The notes under the pieces were generated by a model. That model was not told where the DNA came from and did no database searches. It was given only the letters and a program-made list of their open reading frames with translations. Positions 1 to 7,551 of a DNA stretch of 64,000 nt are shown here, piece by piece. Position 1 is the first letter of the stretch; the number at the start of each line of letters is the position of its first letter. This DNA comes from Deltaproteobacteria bacterium (GTDB lineage Bacteria; Desulfobacterota; GWC2-55-46), in the NCBI GenBank assembly GCA_016182655.1, contig JACPGB010000001.1, forward strand, positions 1 through 64,000, given 5' to 3'. Made by a program: the position numbers and the translations under genes.

Positions 1-98
1 CGGGTCGCGCCTTCGGCCTGAAAGGATTTGAGCTCTTCTATTTTTTTGGCTATCTCTTCTACCGGTTTTTCAAAATCGAGCCAATGCCTGTATACCAT
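1..98 (-). CDS. accA: Acetyl-CoA carboxylase carboxyltransferase subunit alpha, N-terminal fragment
   Basis: Only the first 32 codons are inside the window; the gene continues past position 1. The start is ATG at 98, preceded by an AAGGAGAG ribosome binding site about 10 bases upstream. The visible peptide (MVYRHWLDFEKPVEEIAKKI...) matches the LDFE-P-aEl-aKIeeL opening of AccA, the alpha half of the carboxyltransferase that moves the carboxyl group from biotin to acetyl-CoA in the first step of fatty acid synthesis. It lies 33 bases downstream of dnaE on the same strand, a dnaE-accA order seen in several Deltaproteobacteria. Identification rests on a short stretch, but this N-terminus is characteristic. 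Confidence 0.8.
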   Translation of the reverse strand, partial: MVYRHWLDFEKPVEEIAKKIEELKSFQAEGAT

Positions 99-131
99 CT
101 AAGGTCTTCTCTCCTTGGCGAATATTAAATA

Positions 132-3100
132 TTATAGTATTTTTATTTCCGCCCCGTCTACAATCTCTTTTATTCTAGTTTTCATCGCTTCATCAATCGG
201 GTTTACCTTGAGCTCGTCGGAAAGCCCAAGGACCACCTCGCGGTCGGGCGGAAGATATATATGCAGGATGATCGGAGAGGCCCCTTTGGCCGCCTCGAAC
301 GCGGCTTTAAGGGCCGTCAGCTTTTCTGTTGTAAGGGACTCGCCGTCAACGTGCAGGTGCATTGAACGGGTCTTTACCTTTTTGTCCATCTTCCCGGCGT
401 CTTCGAGGAGGGCTATGTCATTGGCGACTATCTTTACGTCCTCGCCTTCCTTGTCCAGCCTGCCGATTATGAGAAGGGGCCTGTCGGAGGTGATATTTTC
501 CCGTGACTTTCTGTATAGCTCGGCGAAGACGACTATCTCGACGGACCCCGAGAGGTCCTCGACACGGAGGAAGGCCATCCTGTCGCCCTTCTTTGTCGTG
601 ACCTCTTTTGTCTCGGTCACGATGCCGCCGATAGTCACTTCGGCTTCGTTCTGCTTATCCACAAGGTTCTCTATCGGCCCTGTCGTGTATAGCTCGAGCT
701 CGGATTTCAGGTTCGCAAGCGGATGCGACGAGAAGAAGAACCCGAGCGTCTCTTTTTCGAACGAGAGCGTCTCCTTATCAGACCAGTCCGGGTAGGAGCC
801 CGAGGCGAGCGCCGCCGCCTTCGATGCCGGGGGGGCCGAAGCGCCGCCTAAAACATCGAATATGGACTTTTGCCCGATGTCCCGGTCCCTCTGTACGCCC
901 TGTGCCATCTCCATGGCGGCGTCGAGAGAGCCGAAAAGCGCGGAGCGCTTCTCTCCCGTAAAGTCAAAGGCCCCGCACTTTATTAGGGACTCGACGACCT
1001 TCTTGTTGACCTTGCGGGAGTCCTGACGGCTCAGAAAATCTATGAGGGACGTAAAGGGGCCGGACTCCCTGACCGAGAGTATCTCATCTATCGCCGCGTC
1101 CCCGACGTTCTTTATCGCCGCGAGGCCGAAACGGATGCGCTTGCCCGAGACCGTGAACTCTTTCGAGGACTTGTTAAGGTCCGGGGGGTCTACGGGTATC
1201 GAGCGTTCCTTGCATTCGTTTATATACTTTACGACCTGGTCGGTATTGCCCATGTCGGAACTTAAGAGCGCGGCCGTGAACTCGACTGTATAGTGGGCCT
1301 TCAGATACCCGGTCTGGTAGGCGATAAGCGCGTATGCGGCGCTGTGGCTCTTGTTGAAACCGTAGCCCGCGAACTTGGCCATGAGGTCGTAGATCTTCTC
1401 GGCCTTCTTCGGCGGGATGTTCATCTTCTTCGCGCCATCGAGGAACTTATTCCTTTGGACGACCATCTCCTCGGCGAGCTTCTTGCCCATGGCTTTACGG
1501 AGCACATCGGCGTCGCCCGGCGTATAACAGGCGAGCACCTTGGCTATCTCCATGACCTGCTCCTGGTAGACCATTACGCCGTAGGTGTTCTCGAGGATGT
1601 CCTTGAGCTCCGGGACCTCGTAGACTATCGGGACCTTCTTGTGTTTCCTGTTTATGAAGTCGTCGACCATGCCGCTCTGGAGCGGGCCGGGCCTGTAGAG
1701 CGCGACGGCGGCTATCAAGTCCTCGAAGGTCTCGGGCTTGAGCTTACGGAGGAGTTCTTTCAAACCGGAGGATTCTAATTGGAATATGCCGTTGGTGTCG
1801 CCCGAGGCGATCTGTGCGTATGTGGCAGAGTCGTCAAGCGAGAGGTTTTCTATATCGAGAATCTCTCCCCTGTTCTCTTTTACTATTTTCTTGGTCTTTT
1901 CGATAACGGTAAGGGTCTTCAGGCCCAGGAAGTCGAACTTCACAAGCCCGATCTTCTCGACGTCCTTCATCGGGAACTGTGTCGTGATGACGTCTTCCTT
2001 CTGGCTCTTATACAGTGGGAGGTACTCTACAAGCGGCTTATTAGAGATGACCACACCCGCCGCGTGCGTGGAGGCGTGGCGCGGGAGGCCTTCGAGCGCT
2101 ATGGCCACATCGATCAGCTCCCTTACCCTCGGGTCGTCCTCGGTGAGCTTCTTGAGCTTAGGCTCCTGCTCAATGGCGTCGCTTATGGTGATGTTAAGGG
2201 TGTTCGGGACGAGCTTGGCAATTTTATCGACGTCGCCGTAGGGCATGTCGAGGGCCCTGCCCACGTCCCTTATGCACGCCTTGGCCTTCATCTGACCGAA
2301 GGTGATTATCTGCGTGACGTTGTCGGCCCCGTACATGTTGGTCACATACTTTATGACCTCGTCGCGCTTTTCGAAGCAGAAGTCGATATCGATATCCGGG
2401 AGGCTTATACGGTCGGGGTTCAAGAACCTCTCGAAGAGGAGGTTGTATTTTATCGGGTCGAGGTTCGTAATGCCGAGCGAGTACGCCACAAGCGAGCCAG
2501 CGGCGGAGCCCCTGCCGGGCCCGACCGGTATGCCCTTTGAGCGGGCGTGTTCGATGAAGTCGTTGACTATCAGGAAGTAGCCGGGAAAACCCATCCCCTT
2601 TATGACCTTGAGCTCCTTTTGAAGCCTTTCGTGGTAATGCCATTTGACGGAATCGACGTCTATGCCCTTCCCTGCCATGGCCGAGAGCCTTTTTTCCAGC
2701 CCTTCGAGCGCCTTTCTCTCAATGATCGAGTCGAGCGTCTCCCCCTTGGGCACAGGGAACTCGGGGAGATGGTTCTGCCCGAGCTTTAGCTCCAGGTTGC
2801 AACGCTCGGCGATCTCTATTGTGGCGGCTATCGCATCCGGGGTGTCCTTGAAAGACGCGTTCATCTCATCCGGCGACTTCACATAGAGCTCGTCGGTCGT
2901 AAAGCGCATCCTGTTGGGGGTGTTGACGGTCGCGCCCGTCTGTATGCAGAGGAGTATGTCGTGGATGCGTGAGTCTTCTTTTTTAAGATAATGGCAATCG
3001 TTTGTGGCGACAAGCGGTATGTCGAGCTTTTTGCCGAGCTCTATGAGGCCCTTATTCACCTTCTCCTGTTCCTCAAGGCCGTTGTGCTGGATCTCGAGGA

Positions 3101-3620
3101 AGAAACGCCTGTCGGTGAATATCTCCCTGTACTCTGATGCGACGCGCTCCGCGGTCTCGATCTGCCCGCGGTTCAGGTTATACGCGACCTCCCCGTGGAG
3201 GCAGGCGGATAGCGCTATGAGCCCCTCGTTCATCTCCCTTAAGAGGTCCTTATCGACCCTCGGGCGGTAGTAGAAGCCTTCAAGGTAGGCCTTTGTGAGG
3301 AGTTTGCAGAGGTTCTGGTAGCCCTTGGCGTTCTTTACGAGGAGCACGAGGTGGAAGGCCGCCTCGCCCTTTACTTGCGTCCTGTCGGTGCGCGACCCCG
3401 GCGCGACATATACCTCGCACCCGATTATCGGCTTTATCCCTGCCTTTATAGCCTTCTGGTAGAACTCGACGGCGCCGAACAGGTTGCCGTGGTCCGTCAT
3501 GGCGACCGCAGGCATCTTGTACTCCTTGGCAAGGGAAATAAGCGCCTCGGGCCTTATCGCGCCGTCAAGGAGGCTGTACTGCGTGTGCAGGTGTAGGTGG
3601 ACGAAATTGGCGTGGTGCAT
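132..3620 (-). CDS. dnaE: DNA polymerase III alpha subunit
   Basis: Replicative DNA polymerase catalytic subunit, 1162 residues from ATG at 3620; an in-frame GTG at 3638 would add six residues, and neither start has a good ribosome binding site. The N-terminal PHP domain keeps its metal-site motifs: HLHLHTQYSLLDG (residues 8-20), TDHGN and NDCHYL. The polymerase core shows GPGRGSAAGS and the catalytic PDIDIDF motif, then GYGFNKSHSAAYA, helix-hairpin-helix and a C-terminal OB-fold region (VTIGGIVTETKEVTTKKGDRMAF). Length is normal for DnaE1. Because the PHP ligands look intact, unlike in E. coli, this subunit may carry its own PHP-type 3'-5' exonuclease; that is inference from family knowledge. 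It is followed by accA. Confidence 0.97.
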   Translation of the reverse strand: MHHANFVHLHLHTQYSLLDGAIRPEALISLAKEYKMPAVAMTDHGNLFGAVEFYQKAIKAGIKPIIGCEVYVAPGSRTDRTQVKGEAAFHLVLLVKNAKGYQNLCKLLTKAYLEGFYYRPRVDKDLLREMNEGLIALSACLHGEVAYNLNRGQIETAERVASEYREIFTDRRFFLEIQHNGLEEQEKVNKGLIELGKKLDIPLVATNDCHYLKKEDSRIHDILLCIQTGATVNTPNRMRFTTDELYVKSPDEMNASFKDTPDAIAATIEIAERCNLELKLGQNHLPEFPVPKGETLDSIIERKALEGLEKRLSAMAGKGIDVDSVKWHYHERLQKELKVIKGMGFPGYFLIVNDFIEHARSKGIPVGPGRGSAAGSLVAYSLGITNLDPIKYNLLFERFLNPDRISLPDIDIDFCFEKRDEVIKYVTNMYGADNVTQIITFGQMKAKACIRDVGRALDMPYGDVDKIAKLVPNTLNITISDAIEQEPKLKKLTEDDPRVRELIDVAIALEGLPRHASTHAAGVVISNKPLVEYLPLYKSQKEDVITTQFPMKDVEKIGLVKFDFLGLKTLTVIEKTKKIVKENRGEILDIENLSLDDSATYAQIASGDTNGIFQLESSGLKELLRKLKPETFEDLIAAVALYRPGPLQSGMVDDFINRKHKKVPIVYEVPELKDILENTYGVMVYQEQVMEIAKVLACYTPGDADVLRKAMGKKLAEEMVVQRNKFLDGAKKMNIPPKKAEKIYDLMAKFAGYGFNKSHSAAYALIAYQTGYLKAHYTVEFTAALLSSDMGNTDQVVKYINECKERSIPVDPPDLNKSSKEFTVSGKRIRFGLAAIKNVGDAAIDEILSVRESGPFTSLIDFLSRQDSRKVNKKVVESLIKCGAFDFTGEKRSALFGSLDAAMEMAQGVQRDRDIGQKSIFDVLGGASAPPASKAAALASGSYPDWSDKETLSFEKETLGFFFSSHPLANLKSELELYTTGPIENLVDKQNEAEVTIGGIVTETKEVTTKKGDRMAFLRVEDLSGSVEIVVFAELYRKSRENITSDRPLLIIGRLDKEGEDVKIVANDIALLEDAGKMDKKVKTRSMHLHVDGESLTTEKLTALKAAFEAAKGASPIILHIYLPPDREVVLGLSDELKVNPIDEAMKTRIKEIVDGAEIKIL

Positions 3621-3699
3621 AAGGTGGAAGGGTAACACAATTTCAGGGGGTTTTGTAGAGGAGAATTGAAGAGGGATTTAGCGGTCTTGCAGGGTTTTA

Positions 3700-3735
3700 G
3701 GGTTCAGGCTTGTACCTGAATCCATAAATTCGTAC
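3700..3735. repeat. Degenerate copy of the MITE terminal inverted repeat
   Basis: The stretch begins GGGTTCAGG, forms a short hairpin (TTCAGG/CCTGAA) and continues into CCATAAATTCGTAC. It resembles the terminal repeat of the element at 3821-4133 (GGGTTCAGGTT, CATTAATTCGTAAC), so it is probably a decayed third copy of that repeat end. Confidence 0.6.
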
Positions 3736-3741
3736 AAAGTC

Positions 3742-3766
3742 TGTCATTCCCGCGAAAGCGGGAATC
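3742..3766. repeat. Dispersed hairpin repeat, TGTCATTCCCG family
   Basis: A perfect hairpin starting TGTCATTCCCGC with the loop GAAA region and ending GCGGGAATC. Related copies with a different loop lie at 17309-17336 and, inverted, at about 59187-59217; a partial copy is at 25676-25692. It is a short intergenic palindrome of a kind common in proteobacterial genomes, with no coding content. Confidence 0.65.
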
Positions 3767-3820
3767 GAGTGTATTTCAGTTCTAATTTGATATGAATTTA
3801 ATTCGTAACCGTATCGCTTA

Positions 3821-4133
3821 TGCGGGTTCAGGTTTGCAACCTGAACACATTAATTCGTAACCCGAATAGCGCTTGTATTGGCCATTCGAATCTTTCGCCA
3901 AAAGCCTTTTTGCGCGCTCCGCGCGCTTTCGGCGATGGCTCCGAGCGCTTCCATCCTCCCCCGCGCCGAGCGGGGAGGGGGAGGGCGGAGGGAGCGAAGC
4001 CCCATGCCGAAAAAAAGCCCGGCAGGGCGCTAAATGGCCTTGGGCAGAGGGTTCGTATAGCCAACGCAGTAGCCGATACAAGCTCTGTTAGGGTTACGAA
4101 TTAATGGGTTCAGGTTACAAACCTGAACCCGCA
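3821..4133. mobile_element. MITE-like element with 40-bp terminal inverted repeats
   Basis: The left end 3824-3863 and right end 4091-4130 are inverted copies of one another with only two mismatches over 40 bases, and the match continues outward as TGC/GCA to 3821 and 4133. Each end contains a nested palindrome (3826-3846; 4106-4130, 11-bp stem with a 3-base loop) next to a 15-bp segment ATTAATTCGTAACCC. Inward, an imperfect match (AGCGCTTGTATTGG against CCGATACAAGCTCT) lengthens the repeat. The GC-rich middle holds more palindromes and no credible gene; open frames there on both strands are by-products. No transposase and no clear target duplication are visible. It fills most of the 549-base gap between dnaE and the DtxR-type gene. 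Confidence 0.7.
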
Positions 4134-4169
4134 AAAATGTATCTGAATTTTAAAAAGGAAGCGTAGCGC

Positions 4170-4829
4170 TCAAAACACCCTCTTTACGTATATCTCCTTG
4201 ATTATCTCCGGGTCGAGGGCGAGTGTGGTCTCGCCTATCTGGATGACGAAGGCCGGGCGTTTCTGGTGGACGCGGACCGATGATCCTGGGACGATGCCGA
4301 GGGTCCCGAGCTTGTCGAGCCTTGAGTGGACGTTCGATACAATGAAAGCGATCCTCCCGGTCTCCCCCACGTCGAGAGCGCTCAATTGCTGGAGGATCGG
4401 CTTTAATTCCCCGCCCGTCTTCCTGCAACAATCGCCCTTTGGAATGGGCAGGCCGTGCGGGCAGGTGGGCGGGTGCCCGAGGAGCGTGCAGATGGAATCG
4501 GTTACCTCGTGCGATAGGGTATGTTCGAAACTGCAGGCGTTCCTTTCGATAGAGTAGGCGTCCAACGACAAGACCTCGGTAAGGAGCCTCTCCGCGAGCC
4601 TGTGGCGGCGTATCGCGGCCTCGGCGAGCTTTTCTCCGTCGAGCGTGAGGACCACTGTGTCGCCGTCGATGCGTATGAGGTTATTGGACGCCATGCGCCG
4701 GAGAGTCTCGATATCCGCCTCTTCGGCGACTTCTTCTATGGCGAGGAGCTCCCTTATCGAGTTTGAGCCCTGCTCCCTCTGCGACCAGACGAACTCGAGC
4801 ACCTCTTCCACACCCTTGTCCTTTAACAT
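4170..4829 (-). CDS. DtxR/MntR-family metal-dependent repressor with C-terminal FeoA domain
   Basis: 219-residue transcription factor of the DtxR type. Residues 1-70 form the winged helix-turn-helix, 70-130 the metal-binding dimerisation domain, and roughly 150-219 a FeoA/SH3-like domain (VGETGRIAFIV...LGIVPGSSVRV). Likely metal ligands are visible: the HRLAE motif of the ancillary site and ACSFEH (the Cys-x2-Glu-His of the primary site); the usual His four residues before that Cys is replaced by Glu. The CPHGLPIP turn typical of iron-type members is present. It starts 8 bases after the feoB stop and is surely co-transcribed with it, so it probably senses Fe2+ or Mn2+ and controls uptake. No free-standing FeoA gene is seen nearby, so this domain is the only FeoA-like module here. 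Confidence 0.9.
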   Translation of the reverse strand: MLKDKGVEEVLEFVWSQREQGSNSIRELLAIEEVAEEADIETLRRMASNNLIRIDGDTVVLTLDGEKLAEAAIRRHRLAERLLTEVLSLDAYSIERNACSFEHTLSHEVTDSICTLLGHPPTCPHGLPIPKGDCCRKTGGELKPILQQLSALDVGETGRIAFIVSNVHSRLDKLGTLGIVPGSSVRVHQKRPAFVIQIGETTLALDPEIIKEIYVKRVF

Positions 4830-4837
4830 GAAGCCTC

Positions 4838-6808
4838 CTATAACAGAGTAATTCCCAGTATCTTGAATATGAAGTTCAATAGCCCGCCTACGAGCACCGC
4901 GAACGGGAATATGAAAAGCGTCATGAGGAGCGCGGCCTTAAGCCCCCTCTCCTTTATCATCATGAAAAAGTTCGCTATGCACGGCACGAAAAGCGTCATG
5001 GTGACAAGCGAGACTACCGTCTGGACGGGCGTCAGGAGGCCGCTCTTCTGGAGCGCGAACAACCCGGCGGCACCGTAATCCCTCCTCAGGAACCCGACGA
5101 TGAACGCCTGAGTCGATTCGACCGGGAGGTTGAGGAAGTTGACGATTATGGGAGACCCCGCCGCCTCAAGGTACTTAAGCGCGTGGGTCTTGTCGAGCGT
5201 AAAGAGGAAGAGCGTACCGAGTACGAAGAGCGGGACCGCCTCTTTAAGGTACCACTCGACACGGACGATCGTCTTAAGGAAGATATTCGATATCTGGGGC
5301 ATCCTCATCGGCGGTATCTCCAGGATAAAATCGGAGGCCTCACCGGGAAGTACCTTCGAGGCGAGGAGCCCGACTATGAACATCACGACGATAACGACAC
5401 CGGCCCACCAGAGGGTCGCCGTGAGGGATACCGCGCCGAGCATCCCGAGTATGACGCCGAGCTGGGCCGAGCACGGCACGCCGAGCGCAAGCAGGAGCGT
5501 GACTATCACCCGCTCTTTTTTTGTCTCCAATATGCGAGTCGTCATGGTGGCCATTGTGTCGCACCCGAGCCCGAGGACCATCGGGAGGACCGCCTTGCCG
5601 TTAAGGCCCATGAGCTTGAATATCCTGTCGACCATGACCGCGAGCCTCGGGAGATACCCCGAGTCCTCGAGGAAGCTGAAGAATATGAAAAAGAAACCGA
5701 CTATGGGGAGGACTATGGCTATGGCGTAGGTGAAGGCCATGGTCACTATGCCGTACTGGCCTACGATGAGGTCGTGTATGAGGCCCGAGGGCAATACAAG
5801 CTCCACGACGCGCGCGGCCCAGGGGTTCACGAACCCCTCGAATATCGTCGTCTCAAAAAAGTCGACGGACACCCCGGCCCCGAGCACTCCCACGAACTCG
5901 TACATGAGGAAGAGCACGGCGAAGAGTATCGGTATCCCCCACACAGGGTGCATGGATAGCGACCCTATGGTCGTTGAGAGCTTCGATTTGCCGAGCTTCT
6001 CCTGCGTGACGACGTCAGAGACGATCGAGTCGACGGTCTTCAGCCTTACCCTGTTGATGAGATAGCCTACGGGCTCCTTGAACCTCGTCTGCACGCCCGA
6101 GCGGATATCCTCTATCTCCCCGGCCTTGCCCGGGATGTTCTTTTCGACCCACCCGGACAAAGTCGGGTCGCCTGAAAGGAGCATGATGGCTATGGAGCGC
6201 GCGGAGATCCGCGCCGAAGGCAGTAAGGCCTCTATCCGTCTTATGCCGTCCTCTATGGACTCGGGGTATTTGATGGCCGAGCTTGGCCTGGACCTGTGAT
6301 GGAAGGCGTCGGAGAGCTTATCGAGGTTCCACCGCTGGGTGGCTATCGTCGGGACGACATTGAGGCCGAGCGTCTTCGAGAGCCTCTCGGTATCCACGGA
6401 AATGCCCCTCTCGCCCGCTTCGTCGTACATGTTCAAGGCGAGCGTTATGGGGAGGTTCATCTCGACGAGCTGGAGGGTTATAAGGAGGCTCCGGCGGAGG
6501 TTCTTGGAGTCCATCACCTGGATGACGGAGCCGATCTTTTCATTCAACAGTATGTCGCGCGTTACCTTCTCGTCCTCGGACATGGGGACGAGCGAGTTGA
6601 CGCCGGGGCTGTCGATTATGCCCTGCTTTTTACCCCCGATGCGGGCGGTGCCCCGCGAGACCTCGACCGTCGTGCCGGGATAGTTGGAGACCGTCGCGTA
6701 CCTGCCGGTAAGCGCGCCGAATATGACGCTTTTGCCGACGTTCGGGTTGCCGACGAGGACCAGCCACTCGCCGTCTATCGCTTGCGCCTTCGCGCCTCCG
6801 TGGTTCAT
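4838..6808 (-). CDS. feoB: Ferrous iron transporter FeoB
   Basis: Inner-membrane Fe2+ uptake protein, 656 residues. The N-terminal GTPase domain shows G1 GNPNVGKS (residues 20-27), the PGTTVEVSRG switch region, G3 DSPGVNSL and G4 NMYD. After the guanine-dissociation-inhibitor spacer come the two gate halves with about eight to ten membrane segments, including LGLGCDTMATMTTRILETKKER and the PCSAQLG loop. It is shorter than the 773-residue E. coli protein and lacks an extended C-terminus. ATG at 6808 has no ribosome binding site; a promoter places the transcript start at or next to this codon. It lies between a Fur-family gene upstream and a DtxR-family gene downstream, consistent with iron-responsive control. 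Confidence 0.95.
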   Translation of the reverse strand: MNHGGAKAQAIDGEWLVLVGNPNVGKSVIFGALTGRYATVSNYPGTTVEVSRGTARIGGKKQGIIDSPGVNSLVPMSEDEKVTRDILLNEKIGSVIQVMDSKNLRRSLLITLQLVEMNLPITLALNMYDEAGERGISVDTERLSKTLGLNVVPTIATQRWNLDKLSDAFHHRSRPSSAIKYPESIEDGIRRIEALLPSARISARSIAIMLLSGDPTLSGWVEKNIPGKAGEIEDIRSGVQTRFKEPVGYLINRVRLKTVDSIVSDVVTQEKLGKSKLSTTIGSLSMHPVWGIPILFAVLFLMYEFVGVLGAGVSVDFFETTIFEGFVNPWAARVVELVLPSGLIHDLIVGQYGIVTMAFTYAIAIVLPIVGFFFIFFSFLEDSGYLPRLAVMVDRIFKLMGLNGKAVLPMVLGLGCDTMATMTTRILETKKERVIVTLLLALGVPCSAQLGVILGMLGAVSLTATLWWAGVVIVVMFIVGLLASKVLPGEASDFILEIPPMRMPQISNIFLKTIVRVEWYLKEAVPLFVLGTLFLFTLDKTHALKYLEAAGSPIIVNFLNLPVESTQAFIVGFLRRDYGAAGLFALQKSGLLTPVQTVVSLVTMTLFVPCIANFFMMIKERGLKAALLMTLFIFPFAVLVGGLLNFIFKILGITLL

Positions 6809-6814
6809 GCCGTT

Positions 6815-6843
6815 ATGATATTAATATTCATTTTCAATTGCAA
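6815..6843 (-). promoter_or_regulatory. Sigma70-type promoter of feoB, predicted leaderless
   Basis: On the minus strand, TTGCAA (6838-6843), a 17-base spacer and TATCAT (6815-6820). The -10 box ends 7 bases before the feoB ATG at 6808, so transcription should begin at the start codon itself. This fits the lack of a ribosome binding site. Confidence 0.55.
6817..6835 (-). promoter_or_regulatory. Fur box overlapping the feoB promoter
   Basis: The 19 bases read GAAAATGAATATTAATATC on the minus strand and match the classical Fur consensus GATAATGATAATCATTATC at 14 positions. The site covers the spacer and part of the -10 box, exactly where a repressor would block polymerase. The adjacent upstream gene encodes a Fur-family protein. 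Confidence 0.6.
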
Positions 6844-6854
6844 GGAAAATTTTT

Positions 6855-7286
6855 TCAGGAACAGTCGGAGCAGTAGCCGTACAACTCCAGCTTGTGGTTC
6901 ACGACCGTAAAACCGAGTTTCTTCGCCGCCTCGGCCTGCAGCTGTTCTATCTTCTGGTTCTGGAACTCGGCTATCTTCGAGCACTTGATGCAGATGATGT
7001 GGTCGTGGTGGCCGTTCTCGGGGAGGTTCTCGTACCGGGTCTGCCCGTCGCCGAACTGCCGGGATATGGCAAGGCCGCATTCGGTAAGCAGCTTCATCGT
7101 CCTGTAGACGGTCGCGTAGCCGATGTTCGGGGTCTTGCGTTTGACCTTTTTAAGGAGCTCTTCGAGGCTTATGTGGGTATTGGTCTTGAAAAAGACGTCG
7201 GCGATGTAGTCGCGCTGGGCCGTGGACTTGAGCCCCTTGGTCTCAAGGTAGGATTTGAGGATATCCATCTTGCTTAATTCTTTCAT
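6855..7286 (-). CDS. fur: Fur-family metal-responsive repressor
   Basis: 143-residue regulator. ATG at 7286 is chosen because an AAGGTGGAG ribosome binding site precedes it; extending further upstream would run into the tRNA gene. The N-terminal winged helix carries TSAQRDYIADVFF-like sequence (here STAQRDYIADVFF) and HISLEELL; the middle has YATVYRTMKLL; the metal region reads GHHDHIICIKCSKIAEF, with a second cysteine pair CSDCS at the C-terminus for the structural zinc. It sits 46 bases upstream of feoB, with a Fur box in between, so Fe2+-dependent repression of feoB is the simplest reading. A PerR- or Zur-type specificity cannot be excluded from sequence alone. Confidence 0.92.
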   Translation of the reverse strand: MKELSKMDILKSYLETKGLKSTAQRDYIADVFFKTNTHISLEELLKKVKRKTPNIGYATVYRTMKLLTECGLAISRQFGDGQTRYENLPENGHHDHIICIKCSKIAEFQNQKIEQLQAEAAKKLGFTVVNHKLELYGYCSDCS

Positions 7287-7340
7287 GCTCCACCTTGGGC
7301 GGCGAGAAGGGCTAAAACTGAAACGGGGGTTTAAAAAAAA

Positions 7341-7416
7341 TGGAGCGGGAGACGGGGCTCGAACCCGCGACCTCAACCTTGGCAAGGTTGCGCTCTACCA
7401 ACTGAGCTACTCCCGC
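7341..7416 (-). tRNA. tRNA-Gly (anticodon GCC)
   Basis: A 76-base cloverleaf on the minus strand: acceptor GCGGGAG pairing with CTCCCGC, D-arm AGCTCAGTTGGTAGAGC, anticodon stem CAACC/GGTTG with loop TTGCCAA (anticodon GCC), T-arm GCGGGTTCGAGCCCCGT and an encoded CCA end. It lies upstream of the fur gene on the same strand. No integrated element adjoins it. Confidence 0.96.
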
Positions 7417-7551
7417 GTATAAAATGAATTTTGGCTTGGTGTCCGTTAAAAAGGGCTTCCTTGCGGTAAAACCGGCAGATGGAAGGCCAAAACGAGAACC
7501 GATTTTATCATAATGGACGGGTCTGTCAAGTAGATAATGGGATTTTAAAGG

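Noticed and set aside
115-3669. Long open frames on the plus strand through the dnaE region
   Set aside because: They mirror the dnaE codons in high-GC sequence, have no family features and no ribosome binding sites.
3818-4104. Overlapping open frames on both strands in the 3.8-4.1 kb gap
   Set aside because: They lie inside the palindromic element; the peptides are Arg/Pro/Ser-rich and mirror the repeat.
7287-7385. Upstream extension of the Fur-family gene
   Set aside because: It would run into the tRNA-Gly gene, and the shorter ATG has a ribosome binding site.
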